A stretch of DNA of 64,000 bases from Lineus longissimus (Eukaryota; Nemertea; Pilidiophora; Heteronemertea; Lineidae). Below the pieces are notes generated by a model. It was not told the origin of the DNA. It ran no database searches and was given only the letters and a program-made list of their open reading frames with translations. This document shows positions 1-13,860 of the stretch, in pieces. Every line of letters begins with the position of its first letter. Within the stretch, counting starts at the first letter, position 1. The translations under genes and the position numbers were made by a program. The stretch spans positions 5,210,501 through 5,274,500 of the forward strand of contig NC_088309.1 of the NCBI RefSeq assembly GCF_910592395.1, in the 5' to 3' direction.

Positions 1-3000
1 CCAGCTTGGATATAGACACTTGGCTGAGATCTAAAGAAATGTTCGCGTGGACACAATGGGGTTTCTGTGAAATATATACCGTTCCAGATATTGCACTCTA
101 TGAAACCTGAGACAACTTCGACATCCAACAATCTGGCTTATTTCTGCACTGGATGCCCACTCTTGAGAACCACCCAGATATTGAATAAAGGATCTTTATT
201 GGAGATCATTGCTCTGGTCACAGCTGGTGATGTTCTGGGTTCGTATGGTTTACGATACGGGGGAGTTGGAGGTAACATGGCTGCCTGTCATCATAGTGAC
301 GTAGTCATCATAGTTCAGTTCAACTTTATACCAATTCCGTTTTCGTTGCAGAAGTTGTGCAGAAATACTTGAAAGTATTTTGTCAAATATAGACTTTCAA
401 AGCGAAGACGATTCGAACCTATTAACATTTCCAAACGCCAGCGGACTTTCATCGATATTTTCAATCCTATCTAAGACAAGATCCTTTCCGAGTCGAAATC
501 AATATTACACACTTCTGAGATGGAATAATCTTCTTATGCTCTAGATATTGATTAACCCCTTCCGCGTTGGAACAGCTTCGAAATCTATTAAATTTCTTTC
601 ATTATGTTGTAGATTCCTTCAAAATGTCACTGGGACGAGCCAAAGCAGACTAAAGCAGATCTCTTGTTTGGGTTCGGGGTCTTTGAGTCATTTCTTCGCG
701 TACGAACCGCTTTCGGTTGAGCTGACCTCGCTGTTTGTTCTTCTGATCCTATCACCGGGTCCTATACCTGCAATCATCTACAAGAGCGCAACGACAGAAG
801 CAAGCAAGAAGCTTATTATACACGTATTGACATTTATACGTGACTGGAGAATGAAAGTCACAACACACCATCGGATTGTAGATTTTCAATTTCGCTCACA
901 TTTCAGAGATATCATTTATTTAATCATCAGTTTGCATTCTTCTCTCGTTCGTGATATTAACGCATGAATGTTCCGAGATTCCTTAGATTTTCAGTGGATG
1001 TCATGAAAATGACGGCCAAAGGCTTCCTTCTTACAGCCTTGCATCATCCGGCGGTTGGTGGGCGCGTGAAAGAGGAGCAAAAAGGATTGTAGACTGCGCT
1101 AAATTTAGTCAAATCTACATCTGTGATATGATATGAACGTCAATACGACCAGACTTCCAATAAGCGGTAATAATTTATTTCGTCTCGTCACACGTCACCA
1201 TGTCGATCACATCCTCATTTCCTTTTCCATTTAGAAGCAAATTATCATGGCGATCCAAATGCACTCCTCCCGTCTGCTAAGTCAATATAAAGCTTTTAAA
1301 GAACCAGTTTCGATTGAAACGTGATCTAGTAGATCGTGATTTACAGAAGAAGTGACGTCCATGATGATTGTAGAGTATTGTCAACGTCAGGATTTTCGTT
1401 TTTTTCCTCGCCAACTTCCATATGGAAATATTTTCATAAGCTTATAGCCTGGACAAGTTATTGATGTGTAGTGACGACTTTTTTTTGGTTAAAACGTGAA
1501 AATGAGCATTAAAGGTACACGTAATGTTTGATACTTAAACTATCAACTCCAGTATATACAATAATATTTATCAGAATTACTGCGAAAATACGGGTACTCT
1601 CCATATGCACCGTCCTGCGAAGGTTTCTGTGTGTACCAGAAATATGATGAATACCTTATCAACCACATGAATAGAAGTCACCTGAAGACGACCAGTTTGA
1701 TAGCCATAGCTCCTGATCGCCCATCAGTCTTCAGCATGGAAGTGGATGACATCCACTGATTGATTTTGTGGACATCCGAGTGGTGAATTTTCAGTTGTGC
1801 ACCACCAGAAGCCATTGCCCATCGCTGCAATAACTGCTTACACTCGCCAACACTTGAAAGGTGGCCTTGGAATGAGATGATCGTATTACCTGTTGATATC
1901 GGAGATGGCCGTCATAGTATCGATTTCCTCCTCAAATCCTACCAACGCAGTACTTAGGAGAAAGAGAGAGGCGGAAACCTTAACTGGTATTAACCTGTGA
2001 CGTTGATATCGTCAATTAGGACTACCCTGTGCGATTTTCAAGGTCTACTCTATCGGATTTGGGTACTTCATATTTAACTACCTTACTTGTATTTTGGGGT
2101 GGCCTTTTTACTCTCATTTCGAACACGGGATTCGTTTAGATGTGTCCTTATGAAATCATGGTAGTCTTGTCTGAATGATTGTGTTCAATGGGGACCGGTG
2201 TCTTCATTCTATCCTCTTTGAAACCATGACAGAACTACATCTCTTAATGATATAAGTGCACGACTTCTGCACCTGTAGTTGGCATAGAATCCGTTGATAA
2301 CAATATCATTCCACACACCACGTGTTACTATATAACCACAGACGACTGTTAAGTAACGCTTACGAGACAAAACAAACCCAGATTAATGGTAATTGAATTA
2401 TTCATAATGTTTCCGGGTGATATCTCAACAATGAAGGCCCTTCTAACCATTAATGATAATTAGACAATTACCATGGAAACGTATTTTGCCAGTGGGATTA
2501 TTGTGCGTCTTGGCAACGAAAGAATCACATCTGTTTTCTGGACGGGTCGTCAATGGAATGTATGCGGACTACGATTTTGTTTGATTGATACGCGTTACGT
2601 GTACATGTATAAAGTCTCAGTGCTGATTGCATTTCCTTTTTGCTATCAGATCACTTGCTCTTTTTCAATTACTTTTACTCCTTTTCTGAGGTCATTTGGT
2701 TCAATTGGTATTACTCCCAGTTGCTTGGCACAGTGTTACAGAACACAATCAACATTATATTGACTTATCACTCGCGTAAAGAACATGATACCACTGTCCA
2801 AGCAATGGATATTCTCACGAACATGATACCACTGTCCAAGCAATGGATATTCTCACGAACGTGAGTTGAATTTGCGTGCTAAATATTATATTTCCTAGAG
2901 GACAGACCAATGTCTCCGCTGAGGCCGCGGCTGACTGGGAATCGATTCATATTTCACAAGCCCAATATGGGTCGATGTAACCAGGCATGGTATAAGATGT

Positions 3001-5510
3001 GGTGAAGATTTTATCATTTATCGATAACATCGTTTTAGTTTAGTATCGCTCAAAGAAAATGCGTAAGAGATAAGGTGAGTTGCATATCATGTATCTTAGT
3101 CTAATATGTGTGATTTCGTAATGCAAATGAACGAGTGGAACTTGATTTGTGAAATTGACAACCATTCACGTGACCTTGGCCGGTTAAAGTATCATTACTA
3201 CCATCTACTTGTCGCAATATTGATGAATAAGAAGAAGTTTGCTTAACATTTTGCTTGAGGTCATTATTGTCATTAACTGCATGAAAGGCTGATATTAGAT
3301 AGACTGACAAACAGCTCGAGAATACAATGCACTACAGTTATTTGAATTGAACGGATCACTCGGTGCAGCTTTGCAGCTGTCATCAGGGAGCTAGACGGAG
3401 GAGGAAGACTGCTGTGCGCGTTCTTTCTTTTTCGAAGTAGTAAAATATATTGAATAAATTGATACAGCAAACGGAGTGATATTCGGAGTTCCACGATAAG
3501 GCTATTCCAAAATCATTCAGTCACATTCCGCCCTGTCTTGGAAGTCAGTCAACGTAACATGAAGTTATCCATTTTCCGTATGTTTTTCAGTTAATCTACT
3601 AATTCGCTATGAAAAGTATATACTGTTGTATGTGTATCGATAACAAATCTTCTCAATGTTGTATTGTATTTACAGCGAAAACTTTAAGGCGAAAACAGTG
3701 ATATAATCTAACTATCAGGCATCATTTCCCCTCTACATGTACATGTTACCTCGCCATAGAAACACGAAGGTTCCTTCTTAATCTTCGTCATATACTGGTG
3801 TAGAAAAATACCGGAGAGCCATCATTATGGTAAGCAACATAACAACCCGTTTCCATGGCGACCACAATGCCACGTCTCCTTGGCAAATTAGGCCTATAAT
3901 ATCAAATATTGGCGTGCTTATCAGCTAAGAAGATCCAATGAAGACAATGACGGAAGTATTCTTTTGTTGTTGTGAACAACTCTCAGAAAAACAACTTCAA
4001 GGACGATGACTTTCGATACAGTATTGTACTTGCGTTCTTATTGCAAATGAGATGATTCAAGCGAGTAGCATGACGTATAATGGTATAAGAGACCCTCGCG
4101 TAGGCTAGTGCGGGACATCGACATTCCTATTCGGTGTTCTGGCGATCTTAGGAAACGCTATGGACGGATGAAGCTACTTCATTATGCTACGAATGGTCAT
4201 TACAAACCGTCACGTTCAAAACGAACAAGTTGTCTATCCTCAAACCCCCTCCACTTATCAGAACGCGTGCATTTTATCTCCAACACATATTGTATTTCGG
4301 ATTGTTGAGTGCCCGCCCTGTCCGGCCTACACAGTGCTACAGCGGGAGAACCTTTCAGTGATTGTGGTTGGGAGGCATTCCCCAATCTCCCATCATAAAC
4401 CTGTTACAGCCGAACATCAGCGAGCGCACCAACATTATTCTGGCCTTGTCTAGCTCTAATACATCATATTTATAATTCATTACCAACGGCTTAATCATGC
4501 TCCTTCCGCCCGAGCCGAGTATTATTCATTCTAAGAGTATCTTTCTATTATTGCAGAAAACTGAAAATTACAGAATTTTAAGGGTTGAAGTGATCTGAGT
4601 GTGTCAATAGAGCAGTTTGACTCAATTTGACCAAAAATTTTATGTATAACGACCTTTTAAAACCAGCCATCGTTTACATCACGTCATCCTGATCCAACCA
4701 ACTCTTGCTTTTGTTAAGTTGTTGTCCATCCAAAAGCAACAGTCTTTGGTCTCGTGGTTCCATAAACCAAACCAGGGGTCTGTATCCAAACAAAAATCAG
4801 TTAATCATAAATATGAGGTACAATAAATATCACCAACTGTCACCATGTAGAAGTAGACAGCAGATGGTCGCTGGAACAATATGCTGAGGTAATAATCGAA
4901 GACAAATCAATTGGAATAGTCTGATGAATGTCAAGATGGCTGCTTGATCGAAACGGTTCTTTGCAAAAGCGTGTGGTGGGTGGCAGTTTTCATAATTTCT
5001 AAGATTAGATTCTAGTGTCTTTCTATCGGTAGTAAGCCAGTGTCAGTGTGGAAGAAGAAAGCCAACAAATGTCTCCTTTGTTTGAGGATGATTGCAACAG
5101 TGACGAGAATTCTAACGTGATATGTCTGAGTGAGGCGTGTTGAACAAATGTAAAGCTTCTTTTACACAATTACTGCCTTTTGTACACTCTCCTTGCCTAG
5201 TATGATTTACGACAGATCTCAGAGGATGATAATAGAGCCGACTAGCATTTTGGGAACTTTGACCAGGCTCAGCGTCCGGTTCCTTGCATTCGGAGCGATG
5301 TTACATGTAGATACATGCCCTGTTTAAATTCTCGTTATCTTTTTTCAGCTGGAGAAAACTGAAGATATTCCCCTGTCGAAGTTATTACATGTACTATATT
5401 AATGCTTTGGGATGACAAAATGTTTACCTCGTTTTTCAGTCAGGGAAAATGGAATATCTTTTTCTATTGATGAATAGCGTTGACAAAATGTTTATGTCTT
5501 ATCTTTGCAG
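1..5510. other. Intergenic region, no gene recognised
   Basis: Only short overlapping open frames occur, most without an ATG. None has a recognisable domain, a signal peptide or consistent splice sites. A 38-base direct duplication sits at 2781-2860. The last 170 bases hold three pyrimidine-AG acceptor-like sites ahead of the ankyrin gene, so a 5' untranslated exon of that gene may lie here unseen. Confidence 0.5.
2781..2860. repeat. Two-copy 38-base direct repeat
   Basis: The 38-base segment starting GAACATGATACCACTG at 2781 recurs immediately at 2819, and the copies are identical as read. The perfect match suggests a recent tandem duplication. No gene is involved. Confidence 0.85.
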
Positions 5511-7773
5511 ATTCCTTTTGAAAGGGACGGCAAGGTGCCACCACAAATACCGAAATTAGTCAAGATGGGAAAAGGGGGCAGTTTTTATCAAGAGCACTCA
5601 CGCCGTCATCATGGATAGACTGTTGAAAAATTCGGGGCGGCGAGTCACACCGCCTTCCAAGAAAGTTGGAGCATCTAACATTGAATCGTTACATAGCGGA
5701 TGCGTGGACGGGGACAATGAGAAAATCAAACGTCTCATACAAGAAGGTGTTCCTGTTCACACAAAGGAATACTACTCAAACTTTAGAGAGACTCCGTTGC
5801 ATACAGCCACACGGAATAACCGGAAGATAATTGTGGACACATTGCTTTCGCATGGGGCAAGGATAGATGCTACTGACAGCAAGGGTGATAGCCCGCTACA
5901 CTTCGCCTGTATCAACGCCAATATGGAACTTGTAGAAATGCTGATAGGTCAAGGAGCAAGTGTCAATTTCACTAACAATGCGCGCATCATGCCTATACAC
6001 GAGGCTTGCAAGTCTGGTGATACGGCAATAGTGAAGTTGCTCATAGCGAACGGTGCCATTGTGAATGTCGTATCGAATCACAATATAACACCGCTGTACG
6101 TGGCTTATGAACACCACAAAAAGGAGTTGTTAGAAATGCTCATGAAAGTTGGTGCCAGTGATTTCCTTCTGCCCCAGCTTCATCTGTTCTGTTTCTTGGG
6201 CAAGTGTGAGAAAGTGAGTCGGCTGTTGTCGGTGGGGACTGAGGTGAATAGCAAGGACAAGAATGGCAATACAGCACTCCATGTGTGTTGTCGGGAGGGG
6301 TTTCTAGAGATTGCGGAAAAGTGCCTTCAGATGGGGGCGAATCCAAATGCAAAGGATAACCGCGGCATGACCCCGCTCCACCATGCCACAGCTGAAGGTC
6401 ACACGGAGATCGTGAATCTGTTGACAATGTTTAATACTAAAGTGAACATCGTGGACAGTTGCGGCAACACTGCGGTTCATATTGCCTGTCAGAAAGGACA
6501 TTGTGGTATACTGAAGGTATTGCTTCAGGCTGGAGTCAAATGTAACATTAAGAATGGCGTGGGGAAGACCGCTCTTCATGATGCCTTCACCAGTGAGATG
6601 ACTGGCTTGCTAATCGAGGCTGGGGCTGAAATGAATATTCAAGACAACGACAGCTACACACCACTTCACATTGCCTGCATGCGGGGCGATATCGAGAGTG
6701 TCCAGGTTCTTTTAGAGAACGGAGCCAAGATCGACCTCCATTCCAAGCCCTGGCCAGGCTACATGGACTCAATCGTGAATACGCACCAGGAATTTAACCT
6801 TCAAAATTTGCGGAAGACCTTGGGTTGCACTCCACTCTACTTGGCTTCGTTCTACGGTTTCAAAGACATAGTCGAAGCGTTGCTTCAGTATGGCGCGGGT
6901 GTTGACATAAGGAACACCTATAGCAAGCTGACAGCACTGCACATCGCGGCAGTGACCGGCAACGTTGAGATTCTCGAATTACTCGTGAAACATAACATTG
7001 ATGTTGATGCGGAGAGTCAAGAGGGGGAAACCGCGTTGATAGCAGTCCTGAAGCGCTACATGAACCCAAAACAGTATCGGGATCTGGACACGGATAAGGT
7101 CTTCAAGATTAGCCACATCCTTGCCGAGGCCGGCTGCAAGGTTGGGATACTACGAAACGCCGAATTATTCAACGCATTGTACCAGAGGGAGGCATGTCGC
7201 GGCGACTTCAGGGTGACGAAGCTGATTCTAAAAGCTGGGTGTGGAATGCAGCGCTACGTCCACCCTCAGATCCTCCGGGAGCTCGTCATCACTCACGACA
7301 TCGGTATGATCAGATTAGTCGCGCTATGTTGTTATAAATACGACGACGACGCCATGGCCTTAGCGTGCGCGGAAACGGACAACGGGACGGAATTGCTCCC
7401 GGAGTGTCAGAAAATCTTCTTCCAGCAAGCGACTCTGCTGAACCGCTGCAGGGCTGTCATTCGGCGCGAGTTGGCCGTCACCCGCTCTGATGTCGCAAGT
7501 CAGCATGGTGCCATCCAAGCCTTCAGTAAATTCAAAGACTTTGTGAAACGAAAGATGTCTGTTGTGCAGCGCAGCCAAGACAACGGCTTGGCAATGGCTG
7601 TGAATCAGATGATGGAGTTGTCACAAGAGGACCCGAGGGCCGTTGCAAGCTTCCAAATTGACAATCTACCATTACCTGAGCGCCTGCGTGATTTTGTTGC
7701 CATGAAGACGGAGACCTTACAGGAGAAAGATCGTAAGATGTCACCGTATCCAGTGAGCCCTGTATCGAAATAA
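5511..7773 (+). CDS. Ankyrin-repeat SOCS-box protein (ASB-like)
   Basis: The coding sequence runs from ATG 5611 (good Kozak context, ATCATGG) to TAA 7773, 720 residues in one exon. A 3' splice site at 5510 (TCTTTGCAG) suggests the exon begins at 5511 with a short leader and that an upstream 5' exon exists. About 13 ankyrin repeats fill residues 25-520, with TPLH-type signatures such as ETPLHTAT, TPLHIAC and TALHIAA. The C-terminus has a SOCS box in two parts: a BC-box, TLLNRCRAVI (608-617), fitting the Elongin-C-binding pattern T-L-x3-C-x3-I, and a Cul5-box LPLP (686-689). Known ASB proteins use this pair to recruit Elongin B/C and Cullin-5 while the ankyrin stack binds substrate. That role and a cytosolic location are inferred. 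The gap between the boxes is roughly 45-50 residues longer than usual. The first AATAAA I see downstream is near 10346, so the 3' UTR may be long. Confidence 0.85.
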
Positions 7774-10700
7774 CCACAGAGAGGCAATGACTGTTTATAT
7801 AATAGTACTGCTGCTGAACCGGTCGGCATGTGATGTGATGTGGTTTATGATGGCCTTGAGTATTGTACATTATAGTGTATGTCCGTTGGTTGCAAAACGG
7901 AAGAATGTGATATCGAGAAAAGCTTTCTTGAGCTTTGAGTAGGTAGTCTAACTGAACATTTTGATAGTGAAACGTACTAATAGGTAGAACTAGAATGCGG
8001 CAGGGATCATCAAACTTAGTGCTGCGTTTTTGTGTGTGTAAAAATGGTAGCCAGTAGCAATTATCGTGTTTCTGAGCTACTAATTTGAGAACTAGGACCA
8101 GGAACCATATTTATGAATATCGAATCGACTCAGCCATATCAAGGGAACTGAGTTGCAAATTATCTGTAGAAACGTACACGGATGCTTCGGTCCTTTTTGT
8201 TGGGAAATGGTGAGATAAGGGCTGTTAAAATGGATTATCAGTATACTGTCCGCGTGACTTTCATTTGATGTCGTTGTGCTGAGTAAGCATACATGTAGAC
8301 CTTATAGATACACACATTGAACATGACAGAAGAGAAAAAGGAAGTAGGACCAACGGAAGATTCATTAGGTTTGAGTCCTCAAAGTTATCGGGCATGTCAG
8401 GCATATTCGTTGAGCAGAATACACACTGCAATCGTTAAAAGAATCTTCTTCTGGTTTTTCTTGAATTCCTTGCATTGAGTTCAGGGTTTTGAGTTGCTGT
8501 TGAACAAGGATAAGATGATGCAGATCATCACTTATTGAGCTTAAAATTCAAAACTACATTAACTCAAGTATTTCGAACGTACTGTTAACCTTATCGAGTA
8601 CGCCACTATCTTGAGGGCGACATGCAGCTTGGATACGCGGAATGAGGTGGATCACGAGAACTTGGTCTGCAGGCACGTACGATTGGCATGTACCGGGCAA
8701 GAGTCCTCCATGAGCTCTTGTTCCGATATACCATTATAGCGACCATATAGGGATAGTTCTTGCCTCAAACGCCATTACAGGATTTCTGGCATTAAGTAGC
8801 AAAGCCGATAATGTAATTCCGTAACGCACGTCGCGCTGCTTTAACTTTAGAATGAAATCAGTAAGCCACGATAGGGTTTGGGAGAAATGTTACTTGGGTT
8901 GGCAAGATATCGCCCGTGTTTTAAAAGGACATAAAGTGCGGTATTTGGTTGCATTTATCATGAATATGTTTGCGGAGTAATGCCATTTGTGTTGGTACGT
9001 TAGACATCGCTCGACAATCTTCTGTTAGCTTTTACATGGTTTGGTGCGGGCTAATGCTTGGAGCATATTAAAGAAGTAAATGTCTGCCAGATCTTGACGC
9101 AGAGAGGTCTTTAAAATCCTACATAAATTTTGTGTTGCTGTCAGTGGCATTGTATCATTATACACAATGCCGCAAAGCAAATTGTTCGATTTTTCATCAG
9201 TGAAGACCTATCTGCTCTAGGATTTCGAAGACATTTACCTCTGTGTGCTACAAGTTTTGCCATCAAATGAGTTTCAAACATGTATATTCTCTGTGGAATA
9301 TCTAAAATTGTCTGTACTTCTAGTTGTGCTGATACCAACTTCAATATGCTCAAAATGCGAACTGACATCTGTGGTTATATGCCACAACCAAAGCATTACT
9401 ATACACGTAAAAAGAAATTCATTCAATGTCATGAGTTCCCGCGAGCGTGTCAAATCAGTTGATCATACATAAGTTGGGCCGAGTGATTTCTGGTAACAAT
9501 AGACCTGCCTGAATCTATTGTGGCAGGTGCAATTAACCCAGGCCCCCTAAATTCGTTTCAGAAAGGATTTGGACGAGTTTATTGTGGCCCCTAACCGGAA
9601 TATCATTGACATTCGATTTGGCGTGTAATACTATTCGAGAAGTGTTTTTTTAAAGTTCTACCGCGGGCTAGTAGAATTGGTGTTGTATGCGAGTCTGAGG
9701 AATGACTGCCCAGAAGAAATTCCGTGTGTGAGTGAGGAAATTGAAAATTGGTTGCTCTCCTCTGCGAAGAATAATCGTCGCAGCCCGAACTAGATACTAC
9801 ATGAAGTCGTCAAGATCTTGAAAAGTGGACTTTGCAAACATGCTAAAGGAAGCCAATTTTATCACGAAATCAATGTAAGAGATACCGGCATTGGAAAGTG
9901 AACTTCTTGTTCCCAAATTTCCAATTTAGTTCATTCATGTAGGATATTCTCAACCTGTATAGCATCGATCAGTATGTACGAGTGAATGTGACAAATGAGG
10001 ATGGAGTGTGTATGCAAGTAGCCACTGATCATTTGAAAATTTGGTTTAAGGGTTGACCATATAGCACCACCATTTTGGCTAGAACTTGAAAACCTTGATG
10101 AATGAAGAGGTGTAAATACATGTACATGTAGGCTTATATACCTCTTATCGGAAATCCATATCAATTATGATTTCAAATGGGGAACTCAGAAGAATTTCAG
10201 CCTTTAGAAGTACATGTAGACATCTCTTGTAAATTCCCGTTACCCGGAGAATGTGCCAAAACTTCAGTACGATATTTGTGTGTCCTATTCCATCTGTAAA
10301 TGTATAACTAATTGTAAATTGAAATGAACAATCATTTTATTAGTGAATAAAGGTGATGGTGTAAAATCCCATTTAGTATTGTATATACATGTACAGTGTA
10401 CACTGGAACGATTCAAGGGGAAAGCGAACTCGGGAAAAACAAGGAGCGCTTCTCTGCGTTCTATTCACCGGTGACATCTGATATACTGCAGCCAGAGTCT
10501 TTCAATAATCTTCATTGAAGGACTCTGCTACAGCAAAGTGTTTCTGGTAGATCTATATTTTAAACAAGACTATTGATGGATCTCTTGAAATGTTCCAGTT
10601 CATGCATGTACACAGTGTATGATGCGTGTAGACAATATTCATTCGCACCTCCAGTACTGGAGAGCGGCTTTCGCTGTGCCGCCACCTGTGGTGAAATAAG

Positions 10701-11467
10701 GCTACTTTCATCATTCCCGAGTTTGTGAATAGAGAAATATTACAGGAGCTAGCTTTCGCCCATTTTACCTTTACTGTTTTCGAAGTAAACCGTTACCAGC
10801 CTTAGAGACTATACCTCAGCTCTTCTGCTGAACAAAATACTGATGTTGCCATAGGTTCGTGTTAATTTTTCATGTTCAAAATGAAAAGGAAATATTTTCC
10901 TAAAAAACAAGCTTTTAGGAGAAGATTTCTTGATTTCTCGATTGCTAAGGCCACAGTTTCCTTTCCTAGACCTCAGAAATAGGTAACCTCAGTGGGGGCC
11001 GAAACTTCGCCATTTGAATTTGTGTGTAGAGGTCTTGTTAAAATACTAGTAAACGCTTGGGCCGAGGGTTTCGAATTAGGGGATATTCGTATCAGTCCTG
11101 GTAAAAATGGGTTCATTTATGTATAACATGATGCGTGTCATGGTTGGAAATTCCAGACACAAGTAGTATGTCATACAGTGCTGTGATTGTGGTGGAAATG
11201 GGTATCTATTGTATAAATAAATATCTGAACGTAACACTGTTAATTTGTTGCTGATGACACTGCGTGTTGCTCAGATGAATATGTTAGTGATGTGATGACA
11301 GTTCGTGTATTGGCTGAGAGTAACACACGAGTTATCATGCTTGCTTTACACGAACGAGATCGAGGTTGCTCGGTAAATAAAATATTACTAGTAATTAGAC
11401 GTGTGTAGTTGTTTTCTTTGGTTTGGTTGTCTGACAGGTTTTGCCTGTCTGAGTGACAGGAGAGAGA

Positions 11468-11696
11468 CATGTAATCCCCCTTTCCGCGTTAGCATCATTG
11501 AGTATCATGCACCAAAGGAACCACTTCCGTACACGTCATCAGTATTATGCACCAAAGGAACCACTTTCGTACACATTTATTTATTTGAATAAATAAATAA
11601 ATTCGTACACGTCATTTATTCATTTATTGACGTGTACGAAAGTGGTTCCTTTGGTGCATGATACTCAATGATGCTAACGGAAAGGGGGATTACATG
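11468..11696. mobile_element. Fold-back element with ~70-base inverted arms
   Basis: The left arm (11468-11538) begins CATGTAATCCCCCTTTCCG. The right arm (11628-11696) is its near-perfect reverse complement, differing by a 2-base indel and a few substitutions. The 89-base middle contains a second direct copy of the inner left arm (about 11539-11574) and an AT-rich palindrome (about 11575-11602). There is no coding capacity. The form suits a MITE or fold-back transposon, or palindromic self-duplication. I see no clear target-site duplication. Confidence 0.75.
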
Positions 11697-13860
11697 AAAG
11701 CGAATCGAAATGAAAAATGACTCTACCTCGGCCTTGCTTCTATATTGATATAGCGCGGCGTACAGCAATGCTTTGAGTTGACATTTAAAGCATTCGTTTA
11801 TACCTCAACAATTTCACAAAAGGCTAAATGGATAGCCTCTATTATTTACTTACTCACCGTTATTGATATACCTTTCCCCAGTGCCATTACTAATGACTTT
11901 ATTGTTTAGATTAGAGTACCGGTACCTGATATGGTACCGATATAAAGTTGGACGGGTCAGTCAACAAAAGTTGTGGCTTGATCATCGCCACTCTCTAACA
12001 ACAAAACGAAATAGATTCCAATGTTAGTAATTGCCATACAACGATCTACGTATAGCTGGGATTGATAGAAATGGTTTAACACCGGTCAATACTTTATAAT
12101 GACATTCCCTTAGTTTCATCTGCAGCACACTATTGTCCTAGAATTCTATTACAGCTATAGGAGCCAATAAATGTTTGAAAAAATACGACGATACCAATTA
12201 AGGGGATGGGTACACTGGGGGTCACTAGGGAGTAATAGTGCTTGTCCCATGACGGTCTTTAGGCTAATACAGGAGATGGACGGTTCTCACTTATAGATAA
12301 AATGATAACTTATTGTCGCCTAGTATTGCCCACCAATCAGTGATAATAGCTAACTCAGACCGGCTATATAGCCAATCTCAGACCGGTCGATTCATCGCTA
12401 AGAAGTCGAAACAAAGGCCGAGCCAGTAGATGACTTCATGAGCATAGGACAACTTGGCGTCACCAATAGTGTCGTCACAATATAGAAACATGTAGGGCCT
12501 GAGTTGCCTGGCTGAAGTAACTTCCTCATAGAGCAGGTTACTCGGATTGCCATGCCATGCCATGCTCTTCTGACAGGATGGCGGCAAGATGGCAGACGAT
12601 GTGATTTGCGACGTGAGAATATTCTATAGTTCTATCGTGTTCAAACTTGCTGTTACGCGTGAATATGATGTGTAATGGAAGCAGTGGAAGTATGCTAGTA
12701 GTGACGTGTAAGTGCAATACTAAGCATACAGCACTTACTTAACACTAAAAAACACTAATATCGTACCAACCCCTGCTGCGCAAAATGTGCTTAATTTCGG
12801 CAAGTCGCCTTGACTGCGCATTTTCCAAGTATAAACGGATGAGTGCTAGGGAAGCGCGGCGTGGGTCGAGTAATGCTGCAAATCGAAAATGTTGACTGGC
12901 ACTGCTCTGAACAAACTTGTGTTCGATATCTAGCGAGAAAAAAACCCCGGTCTCAAATCGGTGAAACTATATGATCAGGGTCTTAAAATGACTTATACGT
13001 GGTTTTACAGTGACACTGAGCCGGGTCAGCTCAAGTCAGTAGTAAAGCTGAAAATGCACTTTTGAATGATTCACTTTTGCCTCTCTCAAATTCTCTCACT
13101 CGCACTATGAAGTTGCAGCCTCGTAAAACCACACGCTTCCCTGCGAGATCTCGTGATATTTGGGTGGTCGATCGCTCCGAAAACGTAGCTACAATCCAAC
13201 CTTGCGTCAGGAATTGGCGGAGGCGCAATGACTTGGGACGAGGCTGATGAAGTTTTAGGCGAGTACGAGACCCGGAAACAGACTAACAAGAGGCGTGGAC
13301 TGGTTAAATATACATTCAGGCAATGAACGTCATTACGGGATGCTGCTACATTAAGTAATAAGCGGTGAATACGTTATGCTGAAATTACACAATGAAGCAA
13401 AGCAAATATTTTGGCATAATCTCTTTAAGTAAATATATCTCCCTTAAATATCATAGCAACATGCTAACATTGACATAACGACGCATTTGCGTCATTCTCC
13501 ATTCAATTTCTTGTCAATCCGTAATATAATTCTGCCGGACACATCAGTTTCGGGCACACTAAGTTCGATGTGCGAGATGAAGAAATGGCGGTTCACTCTT
13601 TTACCCTTTCAGTTGATACTGTAGAGAGTAGAGTTTTTTCTTCAATTCATTTCAACTGTGTTGTCTTCTGGAAATGACACGCAGCATTTTTTACGTCGCG
13701 GTATCTAGATTAACCTTAGTGTTCACTGCTTTGTACCTGATATCAACATTTGGAACGCTATAGGAAATTTGATAAACGACGAGAACAGTCGGATCTGGAG
13801 CATACATGTATACGATATTCGGAGAGTAGGCCTACAGGTATTTTACTTGTACACCAAAAC

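Noticed and set aside
548-967. 139-codon frame near the left edge
   Set aside because: It lacks an ATG start and any recognisable motif, and its composition matches surrounding non-coding DNA.
4108-4453. Overlapping frames on both strands suggesting a small gene
   Set aside because: Three frames are open at once, with no domain, splice logic or recognisable product; this looks like chance.
12540-12610. ATGGCGGCAAGATGGCAG as a YY1-type promoter element
   Set aside because: The words resemble YY1 sites, but no gene start or exon could be found on either side.
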